From: Reticulitermes speratus
Taxonomy: Eukaryota; Arthropoda; Insecta; Blattodea; Rhinotermitidae
Assembly: GCA_021186555.1 (NCBI GenBank)
Contig: JAJKFL010000010.1
Coordinates: forward strand, 186,001-250,000
DNA length: 64,000 bases
Reading direction: 5' to 3'
Under the pieces are notes generated by a model. The model was not told where the DNA came from. It worked only from the letters and a program-made list of their open reading frames with translations, and made no database searches. This document shows positions 12,541-25,735 of this stretch, one piece after another; position 1 is the first letter of the stretch, and every line of letters starts with the position of its first letter. Both the position numbers and the translations under genes were made by a program.

Positions 12541-13737
12541 AGGGTTCCTTTTAACCGTCGGAAAACAATGACCTGTCCGCAGATCATCACAGCGCCGCAG
12601 AAACCTCAAATCTCGGACCAACAAAACGGGAGAGGTAATTCCTGACAGTCACGGCTGCCCACTTCAAAGGACACAACATGGTCAGTGAAGTAACCAGGTG
12701 ACCCTGCCAGTTGCTGGCCAGTGACCATAGCAGATCATCTTCCAGCGAGTGAACGTGATCACTCCTGCCGTCTAGCGGCGAGGTTAAGAATGTTCGCCCA
12801 AACACGTAAGTACATTATAAAATGTCCATATTATCATTAAAAAAATACGGACTGACCTCTGGGGACGTGCCAAACCCTCTAACAAACAAATAATTGCCAA
12901 GACCGTTTGTCAGCACTCCACGGTACGTAACGAACCAAACACCCCACTCTGACCTAGGCATGCCATTTGTCAAAGATGAACTCAGAAGACCTGCCACGTC
13001 ATATCACAAGCATCTCCTCCGACAGAGCAGCGACTGCATCGGCCAGCGAACGAAAGACAGACTCGAGCAACAATAGCGGCGTGAGCTGACATGGACAGTG
13101 TCAGCGCTGGATGGCTTCACCCCTCGCTCCAACACCTTCCACTTCATTTACTTGTCACTCCCTGCAAGTCTAAAAAAAAATGCCCACACTGTGACGTCCG
13201 GACAGCAATTTGCGCGGTAAAACTACGACAGCCGGTACAAAGTCCGCCGTCGGCCGCGTCCGAGATAAAAGTGAGAATCTTATCGATCTTCCATCTCCTC
13301 TGTAGCGGGTGATAAGCAGACACTTTACACTGCCGATAACGCGCGTGTGATCATATACCATGCTGCTTGTCGTCTATGCTGAATGGCGAAAGCACTCCCA
13401 TTCGAGGAAAGGATGGTGAAAGATCTGTAATGCAAAATGCAAATAAACAGGAAGAAATTACTTAGTAATTCCTCTAAAGAGATAGCAGATGGACTACATA
13501 CTTTTTGAAACAGAAGGGATACAACTTCAATGAAGAAAACAAAATATAAAGCTCCTTCTTATGTAATTATCTCCATCCGCCTGGCACTTCCTGTCTCATT
13601 CGAATACCCTCAATAGACGAACAGAAAGTGAAAGTACTTTTGCATCAAATGCTCCCCGATTTTCGAAACAGCATTGCTTTGTGGAAGGTTCCCAGGTTTC
13701 GCCCGTTTGTCCTTCTAGTAACTGCAACGTGTAGATG

Positions 13738-14720
13738 AAGATGAGTATGGAGCATTGGTGGAATGATACTAAGAGGGGAAAACTGAAGTACTGGGAGAAA
13801 AACATTATACAGCGTCGGTAGTAGATGAATGAATGAGTATGGAGCATTGGTGAAATGATACTGACAGGGGAAAACTGAAGTACTGGGAGAAAAACATTAT
13901 ACAGCGTCAGTGGTAGATGAGTGAATGAGTATGGAGCATTGGTGGAATGATACTGACAGGGGAAAACTGAAGTACTGGGAGAAAAACATTATACAGCGTC
14001 GGTAGTAGATGAATGAATGAGTATGGAGCATTGGTGAAATGATACTGACAGGGGAAAACTGAAGTACTGGGAGAAAAACATTATACAGCGTCAGTGGTAG
14101 ATGAGTGAATGAGTATGGAGCATTGGTGGAATGATACTGACAGGGGAAAACTGAAGTACTGGGAGAAAAACATTATACAGCGTCGGTGGTAGATGAATGA
14201 ATGAGTATGGAGCATTGGTGAAATGATACTGACAGGGGAAAACTGAAGTACTGGGAGAAAAACATTATACAGCGTCAGTGGTAGATGAGTGAATGAGTAT
14301 GGAGCATTGGTGGAATGATACTGACAGGGGAAAACTGAAGTAGTGGGAGAAAAACATTATACAGCGTCGGTGGTAGATGAATGAATGAGTATGGAGCATT
14401 GGTGGAATGATACTGACAGGGGAAAACTGAAGTAGTGGGAGAAAAACATTATACAGCGTCGGTGGTAGATGAATGAATGAGTATGGAGCATTGGTGGAAT
14501 GATACTGACAGGGGAAAACTGAAGTAGTGGGAGAAAAACATTATACAGCGTCGGTGGTAGATGAATGAATGAGTATGGAGCATCGGTGGAATGATACTGA
14601 CAGGGTAAAACCTGTTCCAGTGCCACTTTGTCCACCATATTTCTCATACAGACTGTCCTGGCATCGAACCCCAGCCTCCATACTGTGAGGCCGGCGACTA
14701 ACCGCTTCGAAGACTGAAAT
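13738..14720 (-). repeat. 92-bp satellite array 2 ending in a SINE-D body and head
   Basis: About ten units at 13738-14610. Units with GGTGAAATG alternate with units with GGTGGAATG, so the middle of the array has a 184-bp dimer period. The right end runs into 'cctgttccagtgccactttgtccacc' and a degenerate tRNA-like head (CATCGAACCCCAGCC, then 'ggccggcgactaaccgc') up to about 14705. This shows that the array is the expanded 3' part of a minus-strand SINE. Confidence 0.88.
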
Positions 14721-15369
14721 GAATCCACAGAGAAGAGCAGAATCCTGAATATAAACGCTGTGGAAACGTCAGATGTCGCGCAACGCGATTCAAATGAGCT
14801 TCAGAGAGAAAAAGAACGGTTCTTTTGATGAAGAAAACGAAACAAAAAACACTGAAGTCGTCCTATGAAAAAAAAACATTATTGTGGAGACGAACTGTTG
14901 TTTACGACAGGTTAATGGTGCAATTTGACAAGAGAACTGAATTGAACCCATCAAAGGCACTGTTAGGTTTTTTTGTGCATTTTGCTTCGAACAGTGCGTA
15001 GAAGGTATCAAAATGATGCCAGCTGCAAACATTTGACATAATTTTTTAAGGGTTACATCTATACACATCTGTTTGAAGATACTACGTTGTGACAGGCAGC
15101 ATCACTGAGGCGACTTCGTACTTTGGGAACACAAGGTCTTGTTAGGAAAGCACGGGAGGATTACGACGCAGCAATAAAAGGACTTTGTGAAGACGTGCAG
15201 GAAGAAATTGGTTTACAGAAATAACTGACAACTTATTTCTGCACATTATACATGAAGGAAGTGCTAGAGGGCTTTTATCCGATAAACGGAAAATACTGAG
15301 TCACATAATCGATCACTTTATGGAAGGAAGGGCGAAAAGCATTTTAAACTGATATTGTGAAAGTTTTAA

Positions 15370-15725
15370 AATGTGGTGGTGGCGAAGAATGGAGAAGATC
15401 AGCTGGACCGATCGTGTGAGAAATGAAGAAGTATTACACAGAGTCAAGGAGGAGAGGAATATCGTACATACAATAAAAAGAAGAAAGGCTAACTGGATTG
15501 GTCACATCTTGCGAAGAAACTGCCTTCTGAAACTGTGATTGAAGGGAAGTTAGAAGGAAGGACAGAAATGGCGGGAAGACGTGGGAGAAGACGTAAGCAG
15601 CTACTGGATGGCCTTAAGGAAAATAGAAGATACTGGAAATTGAAAGAGGAAGCACTAGATCGCACCCTGTGGAAAACTCGCTTTGGAAGAGGCTACGGAC
15701 CTGTCGTAAGATAGACTACAGACTG
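15370..15725 (+). mobile_element. non-LTR retrotransposon, C-terminal RT fragment (copy 1)
   Basis: Reads RNEEVLHRVKEERNIVHTIK, then the RRKANWIGHILRRNCLL stretch typical of the C-terminal end of insect LINE reverse transcriptase ORFs. A small deletion after NCLLK breaks the frame; the frame then continues as GRRGRRRKQLL and ends GRGYGPVVR followed by a stop. It is about 90 percent identical by eye to the copy at 22205-22526. Confidence 0.8.
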
Positions 15726-15929
15726 AATGACTGTGGATATAAAGCGGCAGACGGCGACGTGTCTGTCGTGCACACTGCTACATGTCTGAGACAGTACAAG
15801 TAAAGTACGTTCTCCGGCTTACATTGCAGGTGGCACTGACCAGCAAGTGATGCAGTGCACACACATATGTATCTAGTTGATAATTACTTTTGGCAATTAT
15901 TAGTATTGCCCTGTCAAATGATTGTCCCT

Positions 15930-16192
15930 ACACACGCCCAGAAGGCGTATAGGGAAAGTGGAGGTACAGAGCCGCTCATTCTTTACCTCAACACTACATG
16001 GAGGTGATTGATAAGCCTCAAGCCTCGACCACTTTATCCTCGGTAAGCATCGAGTAGAAAGCGTCGTGGGCCCCAGAGCCGGTCTGGACGTTTCGGAGAA
16101 GAGAAAGCTCTCATGGGTTTGACGGGAATCGAAACACGGACTGCCCAGTCCGTAGCGTAGTCACTATACCGACTGAGCTACCGTGGCTCGCT
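15930..16192 (-). mobile_element. tRNA-derived SINE (family B)
   Basis: The minus-strand head reads GCCACGGTAGCTCAGTCGGT (box A) with box B GTTTCGATTCCCG-like sequence, then 'cgtccagaccggctctggggcccac', and ends near 'acgccttctgggcgtgt'. Plus-strand head end is about 16190, tail about 15930. Confidence 0.75.
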
Positions 16193-16238
16193 GTTGTGCC
16201 CAACATACCCACAAAATATAAACAAACGTGTTGCCTCA

Positions 16239-16277
<39 letters not shown>
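16239..16277. repeat. (ATT)n microsatellite
   Basis: About 13 perfect ATT units. It explains the poly-isoleucine ORF there. Confidence 0.95.
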
Positions 16278-16278
<1 letters not shown>

Positions 16279-17959
16279 CGGAATTTAGGTTCAGGCCCCT
16301 CAACCACCAAACCCGCCACCGATCATAATATTAAAGTGAACTTCACAGATTCCGTCTTCACACAGTGCAGTGCGCTTCTCTTTCTCGTCTGCCTGTTAAA
16401 TAACGGCGTCGATGCACAAATGGAAACAAATGACGTCATACAAGTGACGCTACGTAAGCAAGACGCGTTATTAAATTACAGGTAGAGAGTGTGGCGGCTG
16501 ACTGGCGTCTGACATTTGTGGCCGAGCGGTACAGCGGCGACCAGCTGGTCAGTGACAGACCGACAGCGCGGGCTGGTGCATGCCATCAAGATGCGGGGAA
16601 CATAAAGCAGCAAACATTGTCAGCGAAGAATTTCCAGACCAGCACCATCGGCTGAATGAATAATTAGCGACGGGACATCCATACGCCATTAAATACAGGC
16701 GATAGCAACACACACATCAAATAACAGTAACGCGAAAAAAATATTTTCGTTCGAAATGTTTTCCGCTCCGCTAAATGTTCAGGCAATAACAACACTGATG
16801 AACGAAAAGCGTCATGCAAGTCTTCAGCTGCAGTTACTGTTGTCGGATTTTTACCAAATTTGGAATGTGTCGACACATTTCAGTAAAACTCTAGTGTCAA
16901 TGCTCAAGACAGACAGTCCCGTCAGCGCACCTAAAGTTGTTACATGTGGACACACAGGCATGAGGTAACTATGAGGTGAAGTTTTGCAACTGAGTTGCGA
17001 TTTCTCCATAAATATAAGTTCCCTGTGCTTAACTAAGTACCACTTCACGAAGTGTACAGCAGAGATAAAGCTGCACGTATTGTCAAAGCCCGCAACACAA
17101 TTAGGTTGGTGGTCAGCTTCACGCTCTGACCACCCTATCCCCAAAGAAAGTGCTCTCGATATGTACTAAACCAGTCACGTGCCCTCCTATCACGGAATGC
17201 CATATACTCACGCGCTACTCCACTGCCTCTTTCATCGCTCCTTCCTTTATTCCTTCACCAACCCAGGCATTAATTTCACCCATCGGGTGTTGCCATAGGT
17301 TGTGTTATGCCGTGCAGTAAGCATGACGCTCACCTGAGCTCGTACCTCACAGGGAACACACTCAAAGCTCAACTGTTAGGGGCTTCTGCTATTTTCGTTT
17401 ACTTACGGACAGTTTCTCCCTAACTTCTGCAACCACCACAGAGTGATCAGCATAACAGTCCTCTGAAAAATCGAACATGAAATACACTAGAGTTCCATCT
17501 GCTGTGTATCAATGTGTGATTAATCTGACTGTATGCCGCTTTATCGAAAGCATTCGAGTGCATTTAGAATGTGTCGATGCAGAAACAGTGCGTTCTTGAC
17601 AGATTTGTGGATGCAGCAGATTTCAAATACTCTTTTAACACATGACTATCAATACTAGTTTCATGTAAACACTCGACTCCAAGCGTCGGGATGAAAATAT
17701 CTTCTCTACCGAATTTCGCACTGAAATCCACAACAAAATTTTGACAATGTGTGACATCTAAGTGTTCTCGAGTGACAGGCTGACCGGGACAAAGACTCCA
17801 CTAAACTGGAGGACTTCTTCTTGTCGGCTGTTCATGACTATATAGCATATTGGCGTCTACACTCCACTGTACAGGACGTTCCTTGTACCCGCGACCACAG
17901 AACGAGCCATGCTACAGTCGTGGTGCCATATCGATACGCTTAACATGGCCATATCAAAT

Positions 17960-18205
17960 TAGGCCTCTCTAGCCGAACTTATCTCGGGAATCGTGGTTCA
18001 CCTCCCGACAAAAGAAAAATATCTTTCTTCTCCAAAACGTTCGGACCGGCTCTGGGGCCACCCAGCCTCCTATTGAATAAGAACCGGGGACTTTGCACGG
18101 GGTAAAGCGGCCGGTGCGTGAAGCTAACCGCTCAATCTAGTGCCGTGGTTTGTAAGGAGCTCCCCCCATACGCCTTCAGGGCGTAAACACGGCAAACTCA
18201 CTTTT
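17960..18205 (+). mobile_element. tRNA-derived SINE (family B), degenerate head
   Basis: 'tctctagccgaacttatctcggg' is a decayed head, followed by 'tctccaaaacgttcggaccggctctgggg', 'gggtaaagcggccggtgcgtgaagc', and the tail 'tacgccttcagggcgtaaac'. Confidence 0.65.
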
Positions 18206-18394
18206 ACGTTTAACTACGAATGTTTTCAGCACCTTCCAGAATGAAGCTTGCATTAAACTGTCCGCACAGCACGAGAGGGCCGGCAGAGCTGACAGCAAGC
18301 TGCCGGAAGAAGAGGCGCTCTCTGACCGAAACAAATGCCTCAGATAAAGGTCGTGCCATTAATTACCACGCAACACAGCAGACCGGAGCAGGGA

Positions 18395-18600
18395 CAGCTC
18401 GGCTGGTATAGTGACTAGGCTACGGTCCGAAACGTCCAAACCGGCTCAGGAACCCACCCGGTCTCCAATACAACAGGCACCGGGGGGTTCTTTCTCAAGG
18501 GGTAAAACGGCCGGGGCGTGAAGCTGACCACTCACGTCCCGCATATGGCTCCATGGCAAGCACAGGGACAAATTTACCTTTTACATAGCATACGGAGTGT
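18395..18600 (+). mobile_element. tRNA-derived SINE (family B), internally deleted
   Basis: Starts 'acagctcggctggtatagtgac' (box A like), lacks most of the box B area, then 'aaacgtccaaaccggctcagg', 'gggtaaaacggccggggcgtgaagc'. Confidence 0.65.
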
Positions 18601-19352
18601 AATGCAGTATTACAGTGTCTGCAACTGTAAACAAAATGCAAGTCTACAGCTGTAGTGTAGCTCAGACACTCTGGGCTGCCAGTCTACATGTAGGACCGAG
18701 GTGGCACAGTTATCTCGCTAAAACCATTAACAAGTATCCCTGCCTAACTGCACTGACAGACCACAAAGGGTCACAAAGAGAGGCGCCTTTAATTCTCCCT
18801 CGTCGCCTAATGCTGTTTAGCGTGAGCAAGGTAAGGGTAAAGTTTTCCCCATCCACGCGACGAAGCCACATAGGGCGAGTAAAGCACAGATTCAGTGATT
18901 CTTGGAGCCGGAATGTAGGACTCGTACGAAACACAAGAACACACCGTGCGGACGGCGGTACGACAGAAACAGCCACCCTTAGAAGTTGAATTACTTTGTT
19001 ACTGTCTGCGCAGCGTATCAGTGTGGGCGATACATGCACGGCCTGCCAACCACTGACGGCACACACACACACACACACACACTAGCCCTAGCACAGCGAC
19101 ATGCACCTTCCTATCGCTCGACAGCTGCACAGTAAAATGCATTCTTTGTGCTGAATATCGTTAACTACGAACTGCCCACAGTTCTCAGGGTAAGTAGCGC
19201 CTCCATGGTGGTAACTGTGCGTCTTTCCTATCTTGTCACGCCTATTTAAAATGGAACTTGGATTATACGGAAACCTACCTTTATCAGAGTTTCTGCGGCG
19301 TGAAACTGTCCCTAATAAACGAAAACCATGCAGGAATGGAAATGAAAATAAA

Positions 19353-19745
19353 TGTTAACCCTTTGTTCTGCCCACACAGTGTATTTGTGTGTTTTGTGTG
19401 GATCTCAGAACAAACAGCGATTATTTCACTGTACAGCATTAACTGACTGGTTTGTATAACTGAGACAGAGTGTGTTTACTGCGCGGTACGGACTGTATTT
19501 ATGTGTTTTGTGTGGATCTCAGAACAAACAGCTATTATTTCACTGTACAGCATTAACTGACTGGTTTGTATAACTGAGACGGAGTGTGTTTACTGCGCGG
19601 TACGGACTGTATTTATGTGTTTTGTGTGGATCTCAGAACAAACAGCGATTATTTCACTGTACAGCACTAAACGACTGGTTTTTATAAACGAGACGAAGTG
19701 TGTTTATTGCGCGGTACGAGCTGGGTCTTCATATATATAATTAAA
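19353..19745 (-). repeat. 114-bp tandem family, copy 2 (three units)
   Basis: Reverse orientation. The period is 114 bp (TGAGAC at 19461 and 19575). Begins with 'ctttgttctgcccacacagtgta' and ends with 'gctgggtcttcatatatataatt'. Confidence 0.8.
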
Positions 19746-21239
19746 GTGACTAAGCTGTCGTTACAGCAATAGCTAAGTGAGACAGGGCATGCTGCTGTAC
19801 ACGGTCTGACTGACAGCTGCCATGTGTCTGTACTGTACACTATTCATCAGCTTTCATAATTTGTCTTTGAGTTTAGAACAGTGGAAGTAAAATATTTAGC
19901 TGGCGCTAGATGTGGGGGGGGGGGGGGGGGGGGAGAAGGACGAAGAGCTCGAATCTCTCAAAAAGCAACTAGGACTAGCAACTGGTGCAGCAATCCGTGT
20001 GTAACTGAAACACCAAGGACACTGGAACTGCACTGTCCAACTGATCTAGCGGTGAGACTTGGACCTCAGGATATTTCCAGTCAGAACGTGTTGTACAGCA
20101 GATAAAGCGAAACTGGCCTAATATATTCACCAACACAAAAGTCTGTGGTTTGTTTCTCTTACAAGTTGTTCGACTCTAACAGTGGTCACTGACATCGTGT
20201 GCATTCGGAGACCTCATACCCAAAGTCCGGCCTTACTTAACGCCGAATTTCACGAAACTCACAACTCTTATACCGCTGCACTCACATCGGAAAATACCTG
20301 TAGAAATTACAGAGAAATTCTTTTCGCGCCTACGCAGCGCGTGGCTGTCACTGTGCCTGTTCGCACAAAACTCACAGTCACTCGACACATTTTTGTAGAC
20401 AATTTCTGGGCCGAATTCTGATCACATCGAAAGAAAAATGTAGAAAATGTAGGCAAAATTTCATTCACGCCCAAAGGGAAATTATGGTTTTCACAGCACC
20501 GATTTTCACGAAACTCGTGACTGTCCCTCAGCCGCTTTTCGCAAAAACCCACGCTTGTTCACAGAATTTAACGAAAATCCGACAAACGGATCAGTCGCTT
20601 ATTAATACAGGCAGACGCGGTCTATACATAACGCCTTCTTTTCTTAGTTAGTAAAGAACTCCTCAGACAAATGTTCTGTAAACAAAGCAAGACTCTCAGC
20701 TGTACCTACCAGCAGTTCTTGATGAACCTCATCGCTCCTGCAACCAGCACTATCACTCACACTGCACACACACAGATCACGTGACAAACACACGATATCC
20801 CAACACGCCCACCAACATGCATTTTCATTTTCCACTTCACTCAACACTTGATTGAGGCCATGTGTGGAAGTTTCGTGTATCTGAGCTTCAAGGCTCTTCA
20901 CGGCAACTGATCACGGAAGTTGAAAAAAAAACCTGTGGGAAATGGGCAGCACTCGCAACTGCACACAAAAGAATTATCCAGTGGACAAGAATACAGTAGA
21001 TCCGGCCGCTTGAAGGCCGGACGAGGTACCGGCTTGCATTCCTGCTCGCAGGTTCAGCGGACACTGGCGCGAAGACGGCGGGCATCCTGCTTGGCTGCTA
21101 CTAGTCACTGTGCGGGCCTGCCTCTGTGACGCGGAAACGACACGCAACTACTGTGCCTCCATGGGGCAGGCAGACCATCAGCTAGTCGAAAAATCGTCCG
21201 CATTTCATAGAAACGAAGGTCCACAGCCAGCCACTTGTC

Positions 21240-21375
21240 TCTACCCTAAGCCAGATCAATCCACTCCACACCCTCCCATCGCAATTCTTTAGAATCCATT
21301 TTAATATTATGCTCCCCCTTGTGTCCAGGTCTTCAAAGTGGTCTCCTTGCATATATCTTCTCCCTGCTTCGCCTA
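21240..21375 (-). mobile_element. non-LTR retrotransposon 3' fragment
   Basis: The minus strand reads GEAGRRYMQGDHFEDLDTRG and SIILKWILKNCDGRVWSGLI, a decayed version of the IKMDL.E.G...WI.LAQDRD region of the LINE family seen at 47715-48045. Confidence 0.55.
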
Positions 21376-21875
21376 TCTCATTCTCCTTGACTTGACTGCC
21401 CGAATAACATCTGGCGTCCAGCACAGTCATGGAACTGCTCACTAAAGACACACAACTGCTGTGTCTAATGTCTACTGTGAACATGAAAGCAGAATGTCCC
21501 ACCGGAACGCTGGGACTCATCTACCAGACTACACGGTGGCATGTCCGGGAAGATCACAACACAAATCTTCACCGAAGTGAGAATCTAAAATCCCAAACAC
21601 TATTCACATGTTTGAAACCACGGGAATTATTTGGTACTAGTAACAAACCCTTCTAGATTTTAAGGGGAAATGCTTACAGTTGCCGTCTGTAGCTGTCTTC
21701 TGCACGTGACCCTTCAATTGATCTGTTCGTACATAACACAACACAGCCCTACAAGACACTGTCAGTCACACTGTCACTGAATATTCACGCCATGAATTGG
21801 AAGAAGTCTTAACAGACAGCTAGATATGTTCTCGGCAAAAAAAATGCCGACCGAAACATAATCACCACTATATGA

Positions 21876-22149
21876 TAACATGTGGCACTGCACACGTAAC
21901 ATGTGGCACTGTACATGTAACATGTGGCACTGCACACGTTACATGTGGCACTACAATCTAACATGTGGCACTGCACATGTTACATGTGGCATTACACACG
22001 CAACACGTGGTACTGCAATCTAACATGTGGCACTGTACATCTAACATGTGGCACTACACAAGAAACATGTAGCACTGCACACGTAACATGTGGCGCTGTA
22101 CATGTAACATGTGGCACTGCACACGTTACATGTGGCACTGCACATATAA
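21876..22149 (+). repeat. 21-bp minisatellite (AACATGTGGCACTGCACACGT)n
   Basis: About 13 units with small differences (ACACGT/TACATGT). The period of 21 is a multiple of 3, so a frame stays open and fuses with the LINE fragment downstream into a 200-residue chance ORF at 21924-22526. Confidence 0.85.
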
Positions 22150-22204
22150 TAATCATCACAAAACTGCTGCCAAGATTTCAGGCATGTCTTTATTTTCTGA
22201 CCAG

Positions 22205-22526
22205 TTGCGGCTGCGTGAGAAATGAAGAAGTATTACACAGAGTCAAAGAGGAGAGCAATATCGTACATACAATAAAAAGAAGAAAGGCTAACTGGATTGG
22301 TCACATCTTGCGTAGAAACTGCCTTCTGAAACACGTGATTGAAGGAAATTTAGAAGGAAGGATAGAAATGACGGGAAGACGAGGAAGAAGACGTAAGCAG
22401 CTCCTGGATGACCTTAAGGAAAAGAGAAGATACTGGAAATTGAAAGAGGAAGCACTAGATCGCACACAATGGAGAACTCGCTTTGGAAAAGGCTACGGAC
22501 CTGTCGTAAGACACACTACAGAATGA
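22205..22526 (+). mobile_element. non-LTR retrotransposon, C-terminal RT fragment (copy 2)
   Basis: An intact frame of about 105 codons: RNEEVLHRVKEESNIVHTIK, NWIGHILRRNCLLKHVIEG, GRRGRRRKQLLDDLKEKRRY, ending KGYGPVVRHTTE before TGA. This is the end of the reverse transcriptase ORF. It lacks the catalytic palm motifs, so it is a 5'-truncated copy. Confidence 0.82.
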
Positions 22527-22624
22527 ATGAAATGCGGTTGCCACAGACAGACAGACACCTTCTTTGTCAACTTCAAGGTTCCAGCCTTCTGGGACGTGAC
22601 GATTCGTCGCTGGGCGAGTAGTTC

Positions 22625-22672
22625 CCGACGTTTCGAAGGAGCACACTGCTTTCATTTCCAAGGATGAATTGC
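22625..22672 (-). repeat. GACGTTTCGAAGG hairpin relic (half)
   Basis: CCCGACGTTTCGAAGGAGCA followed by 'cactgctttcatttccaagg'; one arm of the family described at 4437-4575. Confidence 0.45.
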
Positions 22673-23238
22673 CAACGGGTTACACAGTGGAGGTACACAG
22701 ACAAGGAGTGACCAGTCAATTACGGGGCGGTCAGATTATAAACGGATGTCATAAAGGGAAAAGAGATGTAGGAGGAGACAGCATTTGCTTTCTTATATTA
22801 AACGGAAATATGCCGCTGAAAATCGTTTCACTAATACGTTCACGAATATGAATAATGTCAATACAGAATTGAGTACCACGAAGTGTTAGAGAACTGCATG
22901 TCACCGCGTGATTATTTAGTCTCTGATTATTCCGAAATCACCAAATTTAAAAGGCTGATGCAAGGAAAAGGGGTGGAAAAGACAAAATACGTAGAAATAT
23001 ATTATATATATATATATATATACAAATCAACATGCAAAATTAAATTCTTAAGAACTGTGTCTTTGTGGAGACAAGTGCTTGAAGTTTGGTACGAAGTCGG
23101 GACTACAAGTGAAATGATACATGATGCCATGTACTTGGTACGTAATATTTAAATGAACACCGTCAGAGCACAACAATGTAGTTTATGAACAATCTGCATA
23201 AGCCTTAATAACTCCAGAGTATAGGTAAGTTTATTTGT

Positions 23239-23280
23239 CCCCCGATTATGGTTACATGATTAGCCGAAACATGTAGCAGT
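23239..23280 (+). repeat. GAAACATGT hairpin module
   Basis: CCCCGATTATGGTTACATGA then TTAGCCGAAACATGTAGCAG; a decayed copy of the module at 54434-54474. Confidence 0.45.
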
Positions 23281-24714
23281 GTGAAAAAACGGATATGGTG
23301 GTTATACATTCAAAAAGTGTACTTCGATTGTGCTTATCTGAGTATTAGTCTAAACATCATCAAAGTGAAATTCTATCAGCGCTCAGAGTGCGATCCAACT
23401 AACATGTTTCATATTAATCAGGTCAGTATTTTCAGATATTAAATATTCGGACGGACAGACGGACAGTGTCATCATTATAGGCAGTTTGTGCGTCGACTGC
23501 ATTAGAATCCCATTCTACGATGGCTGTCTGCAGATAACTGACATCTCACAACAGCGCTCGAGGGAACATTCCAACCAAGAGCGCACATTCCTGTCGAAGA
23601 GTCTTAGTTGAAACTTTGCGAAAACAAAATACAAGTTAAATATCCAAGTCTTCTGAGGCGTTACGCCGTGTAGACTGATAAAAAGTTGCAGAGGGCAGCA
23701 CTACGCTCCTCCGTCACGAAGGTAACTATTTACCAAGCGACACGGCGTCAAGTCCGATAAGACCTCAAACACCGCAGCGAGAACCACAAATCTCCTAAAG
23801 CACAAGGCGATGCTACTCCCCTGGGCCAGACACCAACTGACAGGCGTACACCCAGCGTCTACTAGCTTGTACAGACTTGCTTAAACTCCAGAGTCCCGCG
23901 GTGATGGTCGTGTCTGCAGACTTCGCACATAACAAATGCAGTGCGGTTGATATGGGCTGATCATTCATCCAGTTGTTCAGCAAGTTCTCATCTAGAAGTC
24001 ACGGTTAAGTAAGAAATAAAGATGAAAAAAAATAGGTAGAGAAATAAGGAAAGAATGTCAGGAAGGAACAAACGCCGCTGTACGAGTAACGTCACAGCAC
24101 CGATCGTAGCTGAGAGCATCACACGACCAGGTGGAGACTTGTCCTACTTTATGCAACGTGTCTGTGATGAGGGAAAATCAGAAGTAGAAGTGGCCAGCTA
24201 ATAAGCTGGAGACAGCGATTGTGACCTTGCAAAGTTTCTTCAAAAGCAGACGGCAGCTCAGGGGTGAAAATCTGCGAGACAGATTGCGACGAAGACAAAT
24301 GGGGCGCCTTCTCGTGTGGTGAGTGTATGACGGCAACAACGAAGCGCACTGTCGACGTTTACGGAACACCAGGTCAAGATAGGCACTGCTGTGTTCCTCG
24401 TATAAGGAATGGGACGGCAATGAATACGACTATGGTTCGCACCTTGCACAGTGCAGCCTGATTGTGGATAAATGTAAGCTTATGGCAGAAGGGTTAACCC
24501 CTTTCAAGCTAGTGAAATAAATCTGACCAATACCAAACACTCCAAGGAGCACAGTCATTCCTGAGAAGCCAGTAGTTTCTCAGCTGGTCAAGAAATTCCG
24601 CGAATTTTATGCAACCTGATGATTCATTACTGTAGTACCTAACTGTACAGAACTTGAGCCAATCCTATGTCTTTACACAAACAAGGCATCAGATTAACAA
24701 AGTGTATATTTTGC

Positions 24715-24790
24715 CACCTTCAAGACGAAGACAGCAGGCCCCTCCGAAACGTCGGTAACTAGTTACCAGACCACACGGCGTCACTCTTCA
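24715..24790 (+). repeat. CCGAAACGTCGG element tail
   Basis: 'accttcaagacgaagacagcagg', then CTCCGAAACGTCGGTAACTA and 'ccacacggcgtcac'. The same order occurs at 39910-39985 and, in part, at 29983-30040. Confidence 0.45.
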
Positions 24791-25631
24791 CAGTTACTAT
24801 AGTCCATTTCGTGATGTACCGAAAAGTGGGGTCACCGTTTAGTAGTAGTTTATGGTGTTTCAATAAGGGAAACTGACCGCGCGACTACAGGCACGGTAGC
24901 CTACTAACAGCTTAACACGTTCCAAATTACGCGCATCACAGATGACGTCAGTATACAAGACAAACGGTTTCTGTTTTTAGCCGGGTTCTCAAAACCGCGA
25001 AAAGCGAATATTAGCTTCGTCATGTACGTCCGTCCGCACGGAACATCTCGGTTCCCGCTAGACGGATTTTCGTGAAATTTACATTGGGGGGTTTTACTAA
25101 AACATGTCGAGAAAATTGAAGTTTGTTTAAAATCACGCAGAACTAACAGTCACTGTACATGAAGACCTATGCACATCTATGACTACTATGCTTACTGACG
25201 TCACGATGGTTGCCTTTATTACCGTGACTGCTACAGTTAGGCGAACGCGCCATAAGTGTTTAGCTCTGCGGACATTTCCTAACTTGTTCTTTATTATAAG
25301 AGGTATGACATACAAGCAACACAAATGACGATTACCCACGTTTGATGCCTGCCGAACCGCCTAGACAGGGCACGCACAGTCAAACGTCCGTCGTTTCTTT
25401 CTGTACTGAGTCGCCATATTAGTTTCACTCTCAATGGTTAAAAAATCAACTTGTATCGATCAGACTGCAGCGACACAAATCAGACCTAGTCATTTCTAGT
25501 AGCTAATGCTGCAGAAAGTCACGAAACGTCGTCAGCAACACAGATATGCAGCTAAGTACAAATATTTTAAATCTGTGAGTTGAACAAAATTTCACACGGT
25601 GCACTCCGTGACGCTGTACAAAGCCTTAGTT

Positions 25632-25735
25632 CCCAGAGCCGCTCTCAGTCTTTTGGAGAGGAAGAGTCTGTTGGTCCTGCCAACAACAGAGTCACGATTT
25701 GTCGGACGTCCAGCCCGCAGCCTAGCCACTAAGAA
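25632..25735 (-). mobile_element. tRNA-derived SINE (family B), decayed
   Basis: 'cccagagccgctctcagtcttttggagagg' aligns with the GAGCCGGTCTGGACGTTTCG region of the copy at 15930-16192, and 'cagcctagccactaagaat' with its tRNA-like head. Confidence 0.4.

Noticed and set aside
19914..19932. G/C homopolymers (also 32230, 34229, 36690, 56039, 59977) as quadruplex regulators
   Set aside because: Plain mononucleotide runs of 11-23 bases with no positional pattern; some may be sequencing or assembly effects.
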